From NCBI GenBank assembly GCA_004292515.1, contig RDXB01000076.1, positions 1 to 35,960 on the forward strand: 35,960 bases of DNA. Reading direction: 5' to 3'. Both the position numbers and the translations under genes were made by a program. This stretch comes from Oscillatoriales cyanobacterium (GTDB lineage: Bacteria > Cyanobacteriota > Cyanobacteriia > CACIAM-69d). Under the pieces are notes generated by a model. That model ran no database searches and was not told the DNA's origin. It saw only the letters and a list, made by a program, of their open reading frames with translations. Shown piece after piece: positions 26,688 through 35,321 of this stretch (its first letter is position 1; the number at the start of each line of letters is the position of its first letter).

Positions 26688-27407
26688 CTAGGCTTCACGT
26701 AAAACGTAGCCAACACCGCGCACCGTTTGGATTAGGCGTTTTTGACCTTCATCTTCGATTTTGAGCCGCAGATAGCGCACATAAACTTCGATGATGTTTG
26801 ATTCGCCCATGAAGTCGTAGCCCCAAACGTTTTCGAGGATTTGTTCGCGGGTTAGCACTTCCCGGGGATTTTCCATCAGGTAGCGCAGCAGCTCGAACTC
26901 TTTCATGGTTAGCGGAATGGTGTGTCCGCTGCGAATGGCGACGCGGCGATCGAGATCCAAAGCTAAATCGGCAAAGTGCAGCAGCGGACTGCCGGTTTCC
27001 ATGGGGCGCAGGTACAGCCGCACGAGTTCCAATAATTTTTCGCTGCGGTAGGGCTTGAGCAAGTAATCATCGGCTCCCGCTTCCAAACAGGCGGCGCGAT
27101 CTTCAACTTCGTCGCGAGCCATGATCAGCAACACGGGGGCCACGTTGCCGGCCGATCGCAGTTGGTTGCACAGCCACAAACCCGATTCACCAGGGGCTAG
27201 CAGCCGATCGACCACCACCAGCGACACAGGCAAATCGCGGGCATAGGCTAGCCCTGCGCGGGCATCGGGCACGGTGACAACGGCGTAACCGGCATTTTTG
27301 AGATCGGCGGAGGCGCGATCGAGAATCAAGTCGTCGCTCTCAACCAACAAAATGGGGGCATTGAGGGTGCTACTGGGAGGGGCGATCGCAGGCTCTGACG
27401 CGGCCAT
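26688..27407 (-). CDS. nblR: OmpR-type response regulator, NblR-like
   Basis: The protein has a receiver domain (about residues 17-130) and a winged-helix DNA-binding domain (about 140-238). The phosphate acceptor is Asp67 in LVVVDRLLAPGESG and the conserved lysine is Lys118 in LLKPYRSE. The usual Thr/Ser after the fourth strand is Ala97 (LLIMARDEVED). The C-terminal half (LTMKEFELLRYLMENPREVL, then FMGESNIIEVYVRYLRLKIE) matches NblR, which controls phycobilisome breakdown and survival under nutrient or high-light stress. NblR-type activity without phosphorylation has been reported, which fits the altered receiver. I chose the ATG at 27407 over a TTG three codons upstream. The name is by family resemblance. 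Confidence 0.8.
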   Translation of the reverse strand: MAASEPAIAPPSSTLNAPILLVESDDLILDRASADLKNAGYAVVTVPDARAGLAYARDLPVSLVVVDRLLAPGESGLWLCNQLRSAGNVAPVLLIMARDEVEDRAACLEAGADDYLLKPYRSEKLLELVRLYLRPMETGSPLLHFADLALDLDRRVAIRSGHTIPLTMKEFELLRYLMENPREVLTREQILENVWGYDFMGESNIIEVYVRYLRLKIEDEGQKRLIQTVRGVGYVLREA

Positions 27408-27540
27408 AGAGTGCAAGACAAGGGCAAAATCGGACAGTTGGCTTCGATCCTACCCCCTGAACTGACGCGATCGACTCGGTTGATGCGATCGCGCCAGGGT
27501 TAACCACCGATCGGGATAGGTCACTTCAGCCTTCCCGTCA

Positions 27541-27595
27541 AACTCTAGTTGAACTCCGGTCAAACTCCAGTTGAACTCCAGTTGAACTCCAGTTA
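27541..27595. repeat. 11-bp tandem array, five units
   Basis: Five consecutive 11-bp units of AACTCCAGTTG, the second being the most diverged (AACTCCGGTCA), lie in the spacer between the divergent nblR-like and TIGR03943 genes. The period is close to one DNA helical turn, so equal positions fall on the same face. Confidence 0.92.
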
Positions 27596-27727
27596 AGCCA
27601 TAAACCTATTGAGTCGCAGCCGCGATCGGTGGGTTGCTCGATCTCCCCCAGCCACAATCGGCCGCAGCCGACCTCGTACAATTGGAACCATTCCTTTACG
27701 CCAAGCCTGGATTGGGCTGACTGGATC

Positions 27728-28522
27728 GTGTTGTCACAACCAAGTCGATCGAACTGGCTGCCTTGGACAGACATGGCGGCGATCGCGGCCTGGGGAGCGT
27801 TGCTCTTGCACTATTGGCGCAGTGGTCGTCTGTCCCTGCTGATTCACCCGGCCTATCACTGGTTGGCGGTAGTCGCGGGATTGGTGTTACTAATGGCGGC
27901 GGCCAGTTTGGCGATCGACTTAGTTCGCTCCAAATCAACCCGCCGCCGGGCCTGGAATAGCGCCCCCAACAATCCCGAGAGTGAAGCCACAGAACAGCAT
28001 GTCAACCTGTTACCCCAGGGCTGGGCCACCCTGTTGCTCCTGCTGGCAGCGATCGGGGGATTTTTGATTACACCGCAACCCCTGTCGAGCCAAAAAGCGA
28101 TCCAGCGCGGCATTGGTGACACCACCACCACGATCGCCCGCGCTCCCAAGGCCTTTCGCAGCAACAAGCGCCCCGAGCAGCGATCGCTCATTGAGTGGGT
28201 GCGCACCTTGGAGGTCTATCCCGAGCCGGAAGCCTACCGCAACCAGCCCGTCAACGTCAGCGGCTTCGTGACCAAACTGGATGGCTATCCGTCAGAAATT
28301 TTTTGGATTTCCCGCTTCACCATCACCTGTTGTGCGGCCGATGCCTATCCCTTGGGACTGCCGGTGCGCCGCCCCGCCACCATGCCAGACTATCCGGCTG
28401 ACACTTGGCTCGATATTCGCGGACGAATGGCGGTGGATACGATCAAGGGCGATCGCCTGTTGATCATTGAGCCACAATCGATGCAAAAGATTCCCGTACC
28501 CGAAAACCCCTATGAGTTTTAG
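27728..28522 (+). CDS. TIGR03943-family membrane protein
   Basis: TIGR03943 (DUF1980) proteins are usually encoded beside a DUF318-type permease and are thought to work with it; the cargo is unknown. This one has two N-terminal hydrophobic stretches (AAIAAWGALLLHYWRSGRLS, then HWLAVVAGLVLLMAAASLAI) and a third near GWATLLLLLAAIGGFL. The soluble C-terminal domain has the signature RFTITCCAADAYP and WLDIRGRM. The start is uncertain: family members begin just before the first hydrophobic segment, so I take the GTG at 27728 (264 residues). A TTG at 27731 and an ATG at 27773 are alternatives. No permease partner is in the window. Confidence 0.82.
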   Translation: MLSQPSRSNWLPWTDMAAIAAWGALLLHYWRSGRLSLLIHPAYHWLAVVAGLVLLMAAASLAIDLVRSKSTRRRAWNSAPNNPESEATEQHVNLLPQGWATLLLLLAAIGGFLITPQPLSSQKAIQRGIGDTTTTIARAPKAFRSNKRPEQRSLIEWVRTLEVYPEPEAYRNQPVNVSGFVTKLDGYPSEIFWISRFTITCCAADAYPLGLPVRRPATMPDYPADTWLDIRGRMAVDTIKGDRLLIIEPQSMQKIPVPENPYEF

Positions 28523-28603
28523 GGTTAATCAACAGCCAGCCATGATCGCTTTATGGCCTTGGGCAACGCGCCGACAGGGTTGCTGGCTAATCCTCCAGCC
28601 ATC

Positions 28604-28725
28604 GTGACAAAGGGCTTAGGGCCTGTCATCAATTACCCTGAAACCCTGAAATTACCCTGAAACCCTGATTCCACCGTTAACGGATCGGATCGTGGGGGCA
28701 AGGGGCTTAAGCCCCTTGTTACGAC
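28604..28725 (-). repeat. Dispersed palindromic repeat, copy 6 (inverted)
   Basis: GACAAAGGGCTTAGGGCCTG starts this inverted copy. CCCTGAAACCCTGAAATTA is then duplicated in part, followed by GATTCCACCGTTAACGGATC, the perfect palindrome at 28700-28717 and GTTACGAC. It has the same outer half-palindrome as copies 4 and 7. It lies in the spacer before the Ig-like/propeller gene. Confidence 0.85.
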
Positions 28726-28984
28726 CATTGAGGCGCGGGAAATCGACGATTTCAGACTCAGTTATGGAAAATGATGACACCCCTAAGCTTCTTGCTTTCT
28801 GCGATCCCGTTTCCTGCGATCTCGCTGCGATGGCATCTAGGCTGCGGCCCCCGTCATGACAGGTTCTCAGGCAGGCCGTGTCAATCCAGTTGGCGACTGC
28901 AATGGGCGTTTTAGTTCGCTTTCTGCATTCGCTTTCTTTATTTGCTTTCCTCGTTCGCTTTTTTGTTGGTCTTCTTGAGCTGTT

Positions 28985-30544
28985 ATGTGGCGAAACGCAC
29001 GCAACCCCTTTCAACCCAAGCCCGAAGCATCGAGCCAGTGGCAACCGATCGATCGGGTTGCTTGGCTGGTGATCGGCGGGCTAGCGATCGCCATTTTGGG
29101 GATTTTTGTGCTGGGCGATCGATCGGCCGCTCGGGTGCGGGAATTTTCCTGGGATGGGCAAACCATTGGGGCCAACGATCGCGCCTTTGTGTTGATGTTT
29201 AACCGGCCCATGGATCGCAAAAGCGTCGAAACCAGCCTGAAGCTCGACCCACCCCTAGAGGGCAAAATTAGCTGGGCCGGCACGCGGATGGCCTTCACAC
29301 TGGAACGCCCCGTACCCTATGGCACCTCATTTCGCCTGTCCCTAGGCCCGGAAGCCCACGACACCCGCAAACAAAACAAGCCGATCGAACCCTTCTCCTC
29401 GGAGTTTCGATCGCGCGATCGGGCCTTTGCCTATATTGGCACTGAAGGCGCAGAGGCTGGCCGGCTGATTGTGTATGAACTGACACAGCAGCGCAAAATG
29501 CTGCTGACCCCACCCAGCTTGGTGGTGAACGACTTCAAGCTGTTTCCCGATCGCGATCGAATCCTGTTTTCGGCCACAGAAACCAGCACCCTGCAAACCA
29601 AAGACACCCCCAGCATTGCCGAGCAGCAGCTCTACACGGTGACCACAGGCTTGATTTTGAATGCCACCACCGATCCGCCCAAAGCTGCCCAACTCACCAA
29701 GATTTTGGACAATCGCGACTATCAAAACCTGAAGTTTGACCTCGCGCCGGATGGCTCCGCGATCGTTGCACAACGGGCAGACCGCAAAAATGCCAGCAAC
29801 GTCAGTCTATGGCTGATTCGCAACGGCCAAGCACCCCAACCGCTCAAGACTGCGGCCGGCGGCGAGTTTATCTTTACCCCCGATAGCCAGTCGATCGCCA
29901 TTACCCAGGGGCAGGGGGTGGCCATCTTGCCCTTTCCCACAGACAAGCAAGCCAATAGCCGCTACTCAGATAATCGCTACCAACCGGAAATTCAACCCCT
30001 CGACTTTTTGCCTAAATTTGGCACAGTGTTGAGCTTTGCCAGTGATGGGTCGATCGCCGCCCTGGTGAAATTTAACAGCGACTTCACGCGATCGCTCTTT
30101 GTGGTTGATCCCAGCGGTGAACGCGAGTTAGCCCGCATCCAAGGCTCAATTTTGCGGGCAGAATTTTCCCCCGACAGCAAAGCGCTTTACGCCCTCTTAA
30201 CCCAGCGCGTGGAAGAAAAAACCTACCGCGAACAGCCCTACATCGGTGCGTTTGATTTGCAAACCAAAACCCTCTCGCCCCTGCTGCTGTTGCCAGAGCA
30301 GTTGGATATTGCCTTGGATTTGTCGCCCGATGGGTCAGCCTTGCTGTTTGACCAAATCAACACCCGCACCGACAATCGCAAATCCAGCGATGGCAGTCGC
30401 CAACCGGAGGCCAGCGATGGCAACAAAATCGATCGCAGCGAACTGTGGTTGTTGCCCGTGGCCCACAACCCCGACAACACCTTTGCCAAGCTCGTCCCTC
30501 AGGAATTGCCCCTGGCCGGTGCGCGGCCCCGGTGGTTACCCTAG
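28985..30544 (+). CDS. Membrane-anchored Ig-like and beta-propeller protein
   Basis: The 519-residue protein has one membrane helix near residues 26-44 (AWLVIGGLAIAILGIFVLG). Next comes a bacterial Ig-like (SbsA-type) domain at about 50-145: FNRPMDRKSVETSLKLDPPL, then PVPYGTSFRLSLG. The rest looks like a WD40/TolB-type propeller with blade motifs such as FDLAPDGSAIVAQ, FIFTPDSQSIAIT, AEFSPDSKALYAL and LDLSPDGSALLFD. Such proteins are conserved in cyanobacteria without known function; the topology suggests the periplasmic or lumenal side. The ATG at 28985 has no strong Shine-Dalgarno. A low-complexity run of (T)TCGCTTT-like units lies directly upstream (about 28914-28965). Confidence 0.85.
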   Translation: MWRNARNPFQPKPEASSQWQPIDRVAWLVIGGLAIAILGIFVLGDRSAARVREFSWDGQTIGANDRAFVLMFNRPMDRKSVETSLKLDPPLEGKISWAGTRMAFTLERPVPYGTSFRLSLGPEAHDTRKQNKPIEPFSSEFRSRDRAFAYIGTEGAEAGRLIVYELTQQRKMLLTPPSLVVNDFKLFPDRDRILFSATETSTLQTKDTPSIAEQQLYTVTTGLILNATTDPPKAAQLTKILDNRDYQNLKFDLAPDGSAIVAQRADRKNASNVSLWLIRNGQAPQPLKTAAGGEFIFTPDSQSIAITQGQGVAILPFPTDKQANSRYSDNRYQPEIQPLDFLPKFGTVLSFASDGSIAALVKFNSDFTRSLFVVDPSGERELARIQGSILRAEFSPDSKALYALLTQRVEEKTYREQPYIGAFDLQTKTLSPLLLLPEQLDIALDLSPDGSALLFDQINTRTDNRKSSDGSRQPEASDGNKIDRSELWLLPVAHNPDNTFAKLVPQELPLAGARPRWLP

Positions 30545-30668
30545 CGATCGCTTCCACTGGTGGGCCATTGGGTGATTGATTGGTTATCAATTAGGTAGCG
30601 TTTGCGGAACGGGTGGCGATCAGGCGATCGCCGGTTCCGAGCAACAAGCTATTAGTTCTGAGCGAGTT

Positions 30669-31781
30669 ATGAGTAAAAAAGATCTGTTTTTTTTGATTCT
30701 GTTGGGCTTTATTCCGGTCTCGATCGCCGCAGAGTGGCTGCACTGGAACCCGCTTTTGGTCTTCGTTACAGCTTGTTTGGCGATCGTGCCACTCGCAGCC
30801 TGGATGGGGCAAGCCACGGAAGAATTGGCAGGTCTGGTCGGCCCTTCGGTCGGCGGCTTGCTGAACGCCACCTTTGGCAACGCCACAGAACTGATCGTGG
30901 CCCTCGTGGCCCTCAAGGAAGGCTATGTGGGCGTGGTGAAAGCCAGCTTGACCGGCTCAATTATTGGCAACCTATTGCTGGTGATGGGGCTATCGATGCT
31001 GCTGGGTGGGCTGCGGTTTAAAGAACAGACCTTTCAGCCGGTGGCCGCTCGGATGAACGCCTCATCCATGAACCTAGCAGTGATTGCAATGCTGCTGCCC
31101 ACGGCGGTGAATTTCACCTCGGTAGGCATTGCCGAAAGCGTCCTCCAGAAACTTTCGACGGCCGTGGCGATCGTCTTGATTGTGGTCTATTTGATGACGC
31201 TGCTGTTTTCGATGAAAACCCACAGCTACCTCTATGACGTAGCCGTGGCCGAAGGGGAAGTGCCCAATGAAGCCGGCGAAATTGTCGAAGCCAGCGGTGA
31301 GACCCACAAGCCCAACTTGCCCCTGTGGGTGGGAGTGTTGCTGGCCGCGACGGTGTTCGTAGCGATCGAGTCAGAACTGCTGGTCAATTCCCTGGAAACC
31401 GCCACAGATCAACTGGGTTTGACGGAACTGTTCACGGGGGTGATTCTGCTGCCGATTATTGGCAACGCCGCCGAACATGCCACCGCCGTCACCGTCGCCA
31501 TGAAAAACAAAATGGATTTGTCGGTGTCGGTGGCTATGGGGTCGAGCCTGCAAATTGCCCTGTTTGTGGCTCCGGTGTTGGTGTTGGCCGGTTGGTTCTT
31601 TGGGCAACCGATGGATCTGAACTTTCAGCCCTTTGAGCTGGTGGCGGTGGCCGTTTCGGTGTTGATTGCCAACTCAATCAGCTCCGATGGTCAGTCCAAC
31701 TGGCTGGAGGGGCTGTTGCTGTTGGCTGCCTACTTGGTGTTGGGTCTAGCCTTCTTCTTCCATCCGAATGTGGCAGTTTAG
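30669..31781 (+). CDS. cax: Ca2+/H+ antiporter (CAX family)
   Basis: CAX proteins export Ca2+ in exchange for protons across the cytoplasmic or thylakoid membrane. The 370-residue protein has about eleven helices in two homologous halves. Each half carries its cation-binding motif: GNATELI at 70-76 and GNAAEHAT at 265-272, with the pore glutamates in place. An acidic loop at 195-212 lies between the halves. I chose the ATG at 30669 (MSKKDLFF) rather than the open extension upstream, because AGCGAG precedes it and the extension has no family similarity. It follows the Ig-like/propeller gene on the same strand. Confidence 0.93.
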   Translation: MSKKDLFFLILLGFIPVSIAAEWLHWNPLLVFVTACLAIVPLAAWMGQATEELAGLVGPSVGGLLNATFGNATELIVALVALKEGYVGVVKASLTGSIIGNLLLVMGLSMLLGGLRFKEQTFQPVAARMNASSMNLAVIAMLLPTAVNFTSVGIAESVLQKLSTAVAIVLIVVYLMTLLFSMKTHSYLYDVAVAEGEVPNEAGEIVEASGETHKPNLPLWVGVLLAATVFVAIESELLVNSLETATDQLGLTELFTGVILLPIIGNAAEHATAVTVAMKNKMDLSVSVAMGSSLQIALFVAPVLVLAGWFFGQPMDLNFQPFELVAVAVSVLIANSISSDGQSNWLEGLLLLAAYLVLGLAFFFHPNVAV

Positions 31782-31813
31782 AGGGCAGTTTAGAGGGCAG
31801 TTTACGAGGATGG

Positions 31814-32206
31814 TTAGGGTGCTGGATATATTGGGGTTTCCTCGGCGATCGGCTCCTCCTGCCCTGTGGCGATCGCGTCCGGCTCCTCGGGGTTTGATAC
31901 TTCGGCCGCTGCCCTCTCCTGCCAATGCATGTATTGCTCGATATCCTCGATCGCCGCTTCTAGATCCTCGAAGGTGATATTGGCGCTGATATTGGCGCTG
32001 CTCTGAGGCGGAAGGGTCGAAGCGGGCGATCGAATCGTGGCAGGAGTAGGGGGTGGCGGATTGGGTGCAGGGGCCAAGGGGGCTGCGGAGGTCACCAACG
32101 CTGCTTCCTCGGACTCTGCCCCGCTAATCAAATCCTCACGTAGCTGCTCTAGGGCTTCGAGGAAGGCCTGTTGGGCTGCCTGTCTGGCTTCGTGATGCCG
32201 CTCCAT
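31814..32206 (-). CDS. Small acidic protein of unknown function
   Basis: The 130-residue protein has a helical start (HHEARQAAQQAFLEALEQLR), a proline/alanine-rich middle (APAPNPPPPTPATIRSPAST) and a second predicted helix (ITFEDLEAAIEDIEQYMHWQ). It ends in an acidic tail. I do not recognise the family, though similar two-helix proteins occur in cyanobacteria. The ATG has GGAGATC upstream at good spacing, which supports expression. It converges on the CAX gene. The spacer between the two has AGAGGGCAGTTT repeated nearly twice. Confidence 0.65.
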   Translation of the reverse strand: MERHHEARQAAQQAFLEALEQLREDLISGAESEEAALVTSAAPLAPAPNPPPPTPATIRSPASTLPPQSSANISANITFEDLEAAIEDIEQYMHWQERAAAEVSNPEEPDAIATGQEEPIAEETPIYPAP

Positions 32207-32295
32207 GCTTGTTGATCTCCGTAGTAACCGTGCTGCCGATGCACCCTGGAAGCGCGATCGCCCGAACTAGCTGACCGATCGACCTAACTCATACT

Positions 32296-32787
32296 TCAAT
32301 ACTTCGTCTGACCGCCTTGGTCTGCATCGGCACAACGATCGACGGGATCGGCCGAGTCGATCGAGTCCGGTAGCGGTTCAGCAGCTCCGTCAGCCCCTGT
32401 TCGATCAGCCGCTTCAGTCGTTGTGGAGGGTTGTTTATTCCCCTCCGTCCGTTCTAACTCATGTTCTGGGATGACCAACAGGGGATGGGGGCGGCCAGCC
32501 AAAGCGCCCGTATCGAGACTTGATCGGCCCATGACAGCTTGCCATGACCAAGCCGCTGGTACCGGATCGTAGCCCCCCGGATGGAAGGGATGGCAACGCA
32601 AAATCCGCGCCACTCCCAACAAACTCCCCCGCACCACCCCAAACTGCTGCATAGACCCGATCGCATAGTGCGAGCAGGTGGGATAGTAGCGGCAGTTTGG
32701 CCCCAACAACGGTGACAGCCAGCGCTGATAGGCTCGCACCAGGGCGATCGCCAGTTGAGCAGACCAAGTTTGCCAGCGATTCAGCAT
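32296..32787 (-). CDS. yidD: Membrane protein insertion efficiency factor YidD
   Basis: YidD is a small membrane-associated protein that aids YidC-dependent insertion. The family core occupies residues about 12-80: [36 protein letters not shown] and [14 protein letters not shown], with the conserved cysteines in place. From the ATG at 32787 the protein has 163 residues, about twice the usual length. The additional C-terminal half is polar and low in complexity ([13 protein letters not shown]). The longer open frame upstream is probably not used. It is divergent from the VTE5-like gene, 100 bp away. Confidence 0.9.
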   Translation of the reverse strand: MLNRWQTWSAQLAIALVRAYQRWLSPLLGPNCRYYPTCSHYAIGSMQQFGVVRGSLLGVARILRCHPFHPGGYDPVPAAWSWQAVMGRSSLDTGALAGRPHPLLVIPEHELERTEGNKQPSTTTEAADRTGADGAAEPLPDSIDSADPVDRCADADQGGQTKY

Positions 32788-32889
32788 CGAACCATCCCGG
32801 AAACGCAATCCAGTACACTCAAGGGTGGCCTGGGTCAGCATCCCGACTCAGCAACACCACGGGTCATAGCCTACAACGACTTCATATCC

Positions 32890-33588
32890 ATGCTGGAAAA
32901 CAGCTTAACCATAACGCTGCCCCAGTGGGGGGCGATCGCCCTCGTCGCACTTTGGCTGGCGATCGCCGTCGGCTTGGCCGAGTGGCTGCACCGACGCAAG
33001 ATTGGTGGGCCAGAAGTGGGGCGCAAAATCGTCCACATCAGCACGGGCCATGTGCTGCTCTTGGCCTGGTGGCTGCACATTCCGGCTTGGATTGGTTTGT
33101 TGGCCTCGGTGGCCGCCGCCATTTTTACCCTAATCTCCTATCGCTTGACCCTGTTGCCCAGTGTGAATGGCATTGGTCGCAAAAGCTGGGGCACGTTTTT
33201 TTATGCGGTCAGTATTGGAGGGGCGATCGCCCTTTGTTGGCCCGTCGATCGCCCCCAATACGCGGCCTTAGGCATTTTGGTAATGGCTTGGGGAGATGGC
33301 ATGGCGGCGCTAGTGGGCCAGCGGTTTGGTCGGCATCCTTACCAGTTGGCCGGCATTACCAAAAGCTGGGAAGGCACGGCCACCATGGCAGTGATCAGCT
33401 TTGTGGTGGCCGCCGCGATCCTGTTTGGCACCCAGGGCTGGAGTTGGGAAACCGGGGCGATCGCCCTGTCGATCGCCCTGACAGCAGCGGGGTTGGAGGT
33501 TTTTTCCAAGTGGGGGATCGATAACCTCACGGTTCCCCTAGCTAGTAGCGCGATCGCCTTGTTGGGCGATCGGTTGTGGTTGCCCTAG
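32890..33588 (+). CDS. Phytol/polyprenol kinase family protein (VTE5-like)
   Basis: The 232-residue protein is an integral membrane kinase of the dolichol/phytol kinase (CTP-dependent) type. It has about seven helices. The family motifs GRKIVHISTGH near the N-terminus, SWGTFFYAVSIG, AWGDGMAALVGQRFGRHPY and TKSWEGTATM are all visible. In cyanobacteria the nearest characterised role is phytol phosphorylation for tocopherol synthesis and chlorophyll salvage (VTE5 group). Function by family resemblance only. I took the ATG at 32890; the longer open frame upstream overlaps the yidD region. Confidence 0.85.
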   Translation: MLENSLTITLPQWGAIALVALWLAIAVGLAEWLHRRKIGGPEVGRKIVHISTGHVLLLAWWLHIPAWIGLLASVAAAIFTLISYRLTLLPSVNGIGRKSWGTFFYAVSIGGAIALCWPVDRPQYAALGILVMAWGDGMAALVGQRFGRHPYQLAGITKSWEGTATMAVISFVVAAAILFGTQGWSWETGAIALSIALTAAGLEVFSKWGIDNLTVPLASSAIALLGDRLWLP

Positions 33589-33634
33589 GCCCGCCCAAAC
33601 CCCTGATTCTCCTGATGCGAGTCTAATGTGAGTC

Positions 33635-33729
33635 GCAGGGGCTGAGGGCTTGTCGTCAAATCACCCACAACCCTGATTCCACCGTTAGCAAATCGTTGGG
33701 GGGCAAGGGGCTTAAGCCCCTTGTCTACG
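33635..33729 (-). repeat. Dispersed palindromic repeat, copy 7 (inverted)
   Basis: CAGGGGCTGAGGGCTTGTCG, TCAAATCACCCACAACCCTG and ATTCCACCGTTAGCAAATCG lead to the perfect palindrome at 33705-33722 and TGTCTACGA. The order matches copies 4 and 6. It lies between the convergent VTE5-like and pheS genes. Confidence 0.85.
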
Positions 33730-33773
33730 AGGATTGGGTGTCTACGACGATTGGATGTCTAAGACGATTGGGG
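33723..33773. repeat. 17-bp tandem array, three units, at the edge of repeat copy 7
   Basis: Three 17-bp units of GTCTACGACGATTGGAT (with small differences) start inside the terminal GTTACGAC-like edge of copy 7. They seem to be a local expansion of the element's end. Confidence 0.8.
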
Positions 33774-33788
33774 CGAGAACAAACGGCC

Positions 33789-34793
33789 TTAGAACTGGCG
33801 CAGGAAACGTAGATCGCTGGCATAGACCCGACGAATATCATCGATTTGGTGCAACACCATGGCAAAGCGCTCCACGCCGAACCCCGCCGCAAAACCGGAA
33901 TAAACTTCCGGATCGAGACCCGCCGCCTTCAGCACGTTGGGATCGACCATGCCGCAGCCCAGCACTTCCAGCCAGCGGCCTTTCCACTTCACATCCACTT
34001 CCGCTGAGGGTTCCGTGAAGGGAAAATAGCTGGCCCGGAACCGCACTTCCGCTTCCCCAAAAATTTCGCCGAGGAAGGTTTCGATTGTCCCTTTCAGATC
34101 CGTGAAGGTTAGCCCTTCATCGATCGCCAGCAGTTCAATTTGGTGGAACACAGCCGCATGGGTAGCATCTACTTGGTCGCGCCGATAGACCCGGCCGGGA
34201 GCCACCACGCGGATGGGCGGTTCGCGCTCTTCCATGTAGCGGATTTGGACGGCGGAGGTGTGGGTGCGCAGCAGGTTGCCATCGGGCAAATAAAACGTGT
34301 CGGCCATATCCCGCGCGGGGTGGTCGGCGGGCGTGTTCAGGGCCTCGAAGTTGTAGTAGTCGGTTTCCATTTCGGGGCCGTCGGCGACGGTGTAGCCCAA
34401 CCCCACGAAGATATCGAGGGCCTTGTCGATTGTGCTGGCCAAAGGATGCTTGCGACCGAGGGGGCGATAGGTTCCCGGGGCAGTCACGTCGAGGGTTTCG
34501 GCCTCCAAGCGGGCCTGGATCGCAGCTCCTTGCAAGTCTGATCGACGGCGATCGAGCAGGGTTTGCACTATGTCTTTGACTTCATTGGCTTTGGCACCAA
34601 TGCGGGGGCGATCGTCGGCAGGCAGCTTGCCCATGCCGCCCAGCACGGCCGAGATTTTGCCTTTTTTGCCCAGGAAGGCCACGCGCAACTGCTCGATCGC
34701 GTCGAGGTCGGGCGCTTGGCCGATGGCGCTTTGGGCTTCGGCTTGCAGTTGGCTCAGTTGGGCTTCGAGGTCGCTGACCTGGGTGGCAGTCAT
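33789..34793 (-). CDS. pheS: Phenylalanyl-tRNA synthetase alpha subunit
   Basis: PheS is the catalytic subunit of the heterotetrameric class II PheRS. The 334 residues fit the family. The N-terminal coiled coil is [20 protein letters not shown]. The catalytic core has [20 protein letters not shown], the [13 protein letters not shown] motif, [12 protein letters not shown], a [17 protein letters not shown] motif 2 region and [16 protein letters not shown] for motif 3. I chose the ATG at 34793; an upstream TTG would add 27 residues without family similarity. pheT is not in the window, which is usual for cyanobacteria, where the two genes are often apart. Confidence 0.96.
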   Translation of the reverse strand: MTATQVSDLEAQLSQLQAEAQSAIGQAPDLDAIEQLRVAFLGKKGKISAVLGGMGKLPADDRPRIGAKANEVKDIVQTLLDRRRSDLQGAAIQARLEAETLDVTAPGTYRPLGRKHPLASTIDKALDIFVGLGYTVADGPEMETDYYNFEALNTPADHPARDMADTFYLPDGNLLRTHTSAVQIRYMEEREPPIRVVAPGRVYRRDQVDATHAAVFHQIELLAIDEGLTFTDLKGTIETFLGEIFGEAEVRFRASYFPFTEPSAEVDVKWKGRWLEVLGCGMVDPNVLKAAGLDPEVYSGFAAGFGVERFAMVLHQIDDIRRVYASDLRFLRQF

Positions 34794-35090
34794 GGCTGAA
34801 AACAGTTGAAGGAGTCCGACGGTCTGCAGCGATGAAAACTCGGGCAAGGCGGACACGTCAGGGGGCTGTTGCAATCAGCCGTCTCAATCCATCCTTGGCC
34901 GTGAAACTTTCACCGATGAAGACTTCTACGGTTAAGACTTTCACAGTTTAGAGCATGGGGCCAAGCATGGAGCGATCGAGGGCGGAAGTTGTGTGCTCGA
35001 TCGCCCGCAGACTGGGGCGTTTGATCGAACATCGCTGGCCCAGTGCTGACTCAGTAGACCTCTTGCGCGAATTAGCTAACAGTCCTCATC

Positions 35091-35212
35091 CCCCAACCCC
35101 TTCTCCCCAGGAGGGCGAAGGGGAGCCAGAAATAGGGAGTGACGGCGATTGCGTTGTTAGTTGTCAAGTCTCTCTCCCGACTTGGGAGAGGGATTTAGGG
35201 TGAGGGTTTTGA
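35091..35212. repeat. Imperfect inverted repeat of the CCTCATCCCCCAACCCC type
   Basis: CCTCATCCCCCAACCCC on the left and GGATTTAGGGTGAGG on the right are imperfect reverse complements. Two inner hairpins are CCCCTTCTCCCC...AAGGGG near 35097-35122 and CTCTCCCGACTTGGGAGAG at 35172-35190. This type of short dispersed repeat is common in bacterial genomes. The sequence right of it (35212-35242) matches the TTTCAGGCGATTTGACGAC edge of the palindromic repeat family, without the palindrome. Confidence 0.7.
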
Positions 35213-35321
35213 GGGTTTCAGGCGATTTGACGACCGGCCCTGAACCCCTTTCCTCCACGATCGCCAATCGATCGCCAATCGATCACCTCTCGCTAATCCT
35301 GTTGATTAGCCTTGATTAGCC

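Noticed and set aside
28914-28965. TTCGCTTTC-rich run as a regulatory tandem array
   Set aside because: The units vary in length and sequence too much to define a period. It may be a pyrimidine-rich leader and nothing more.
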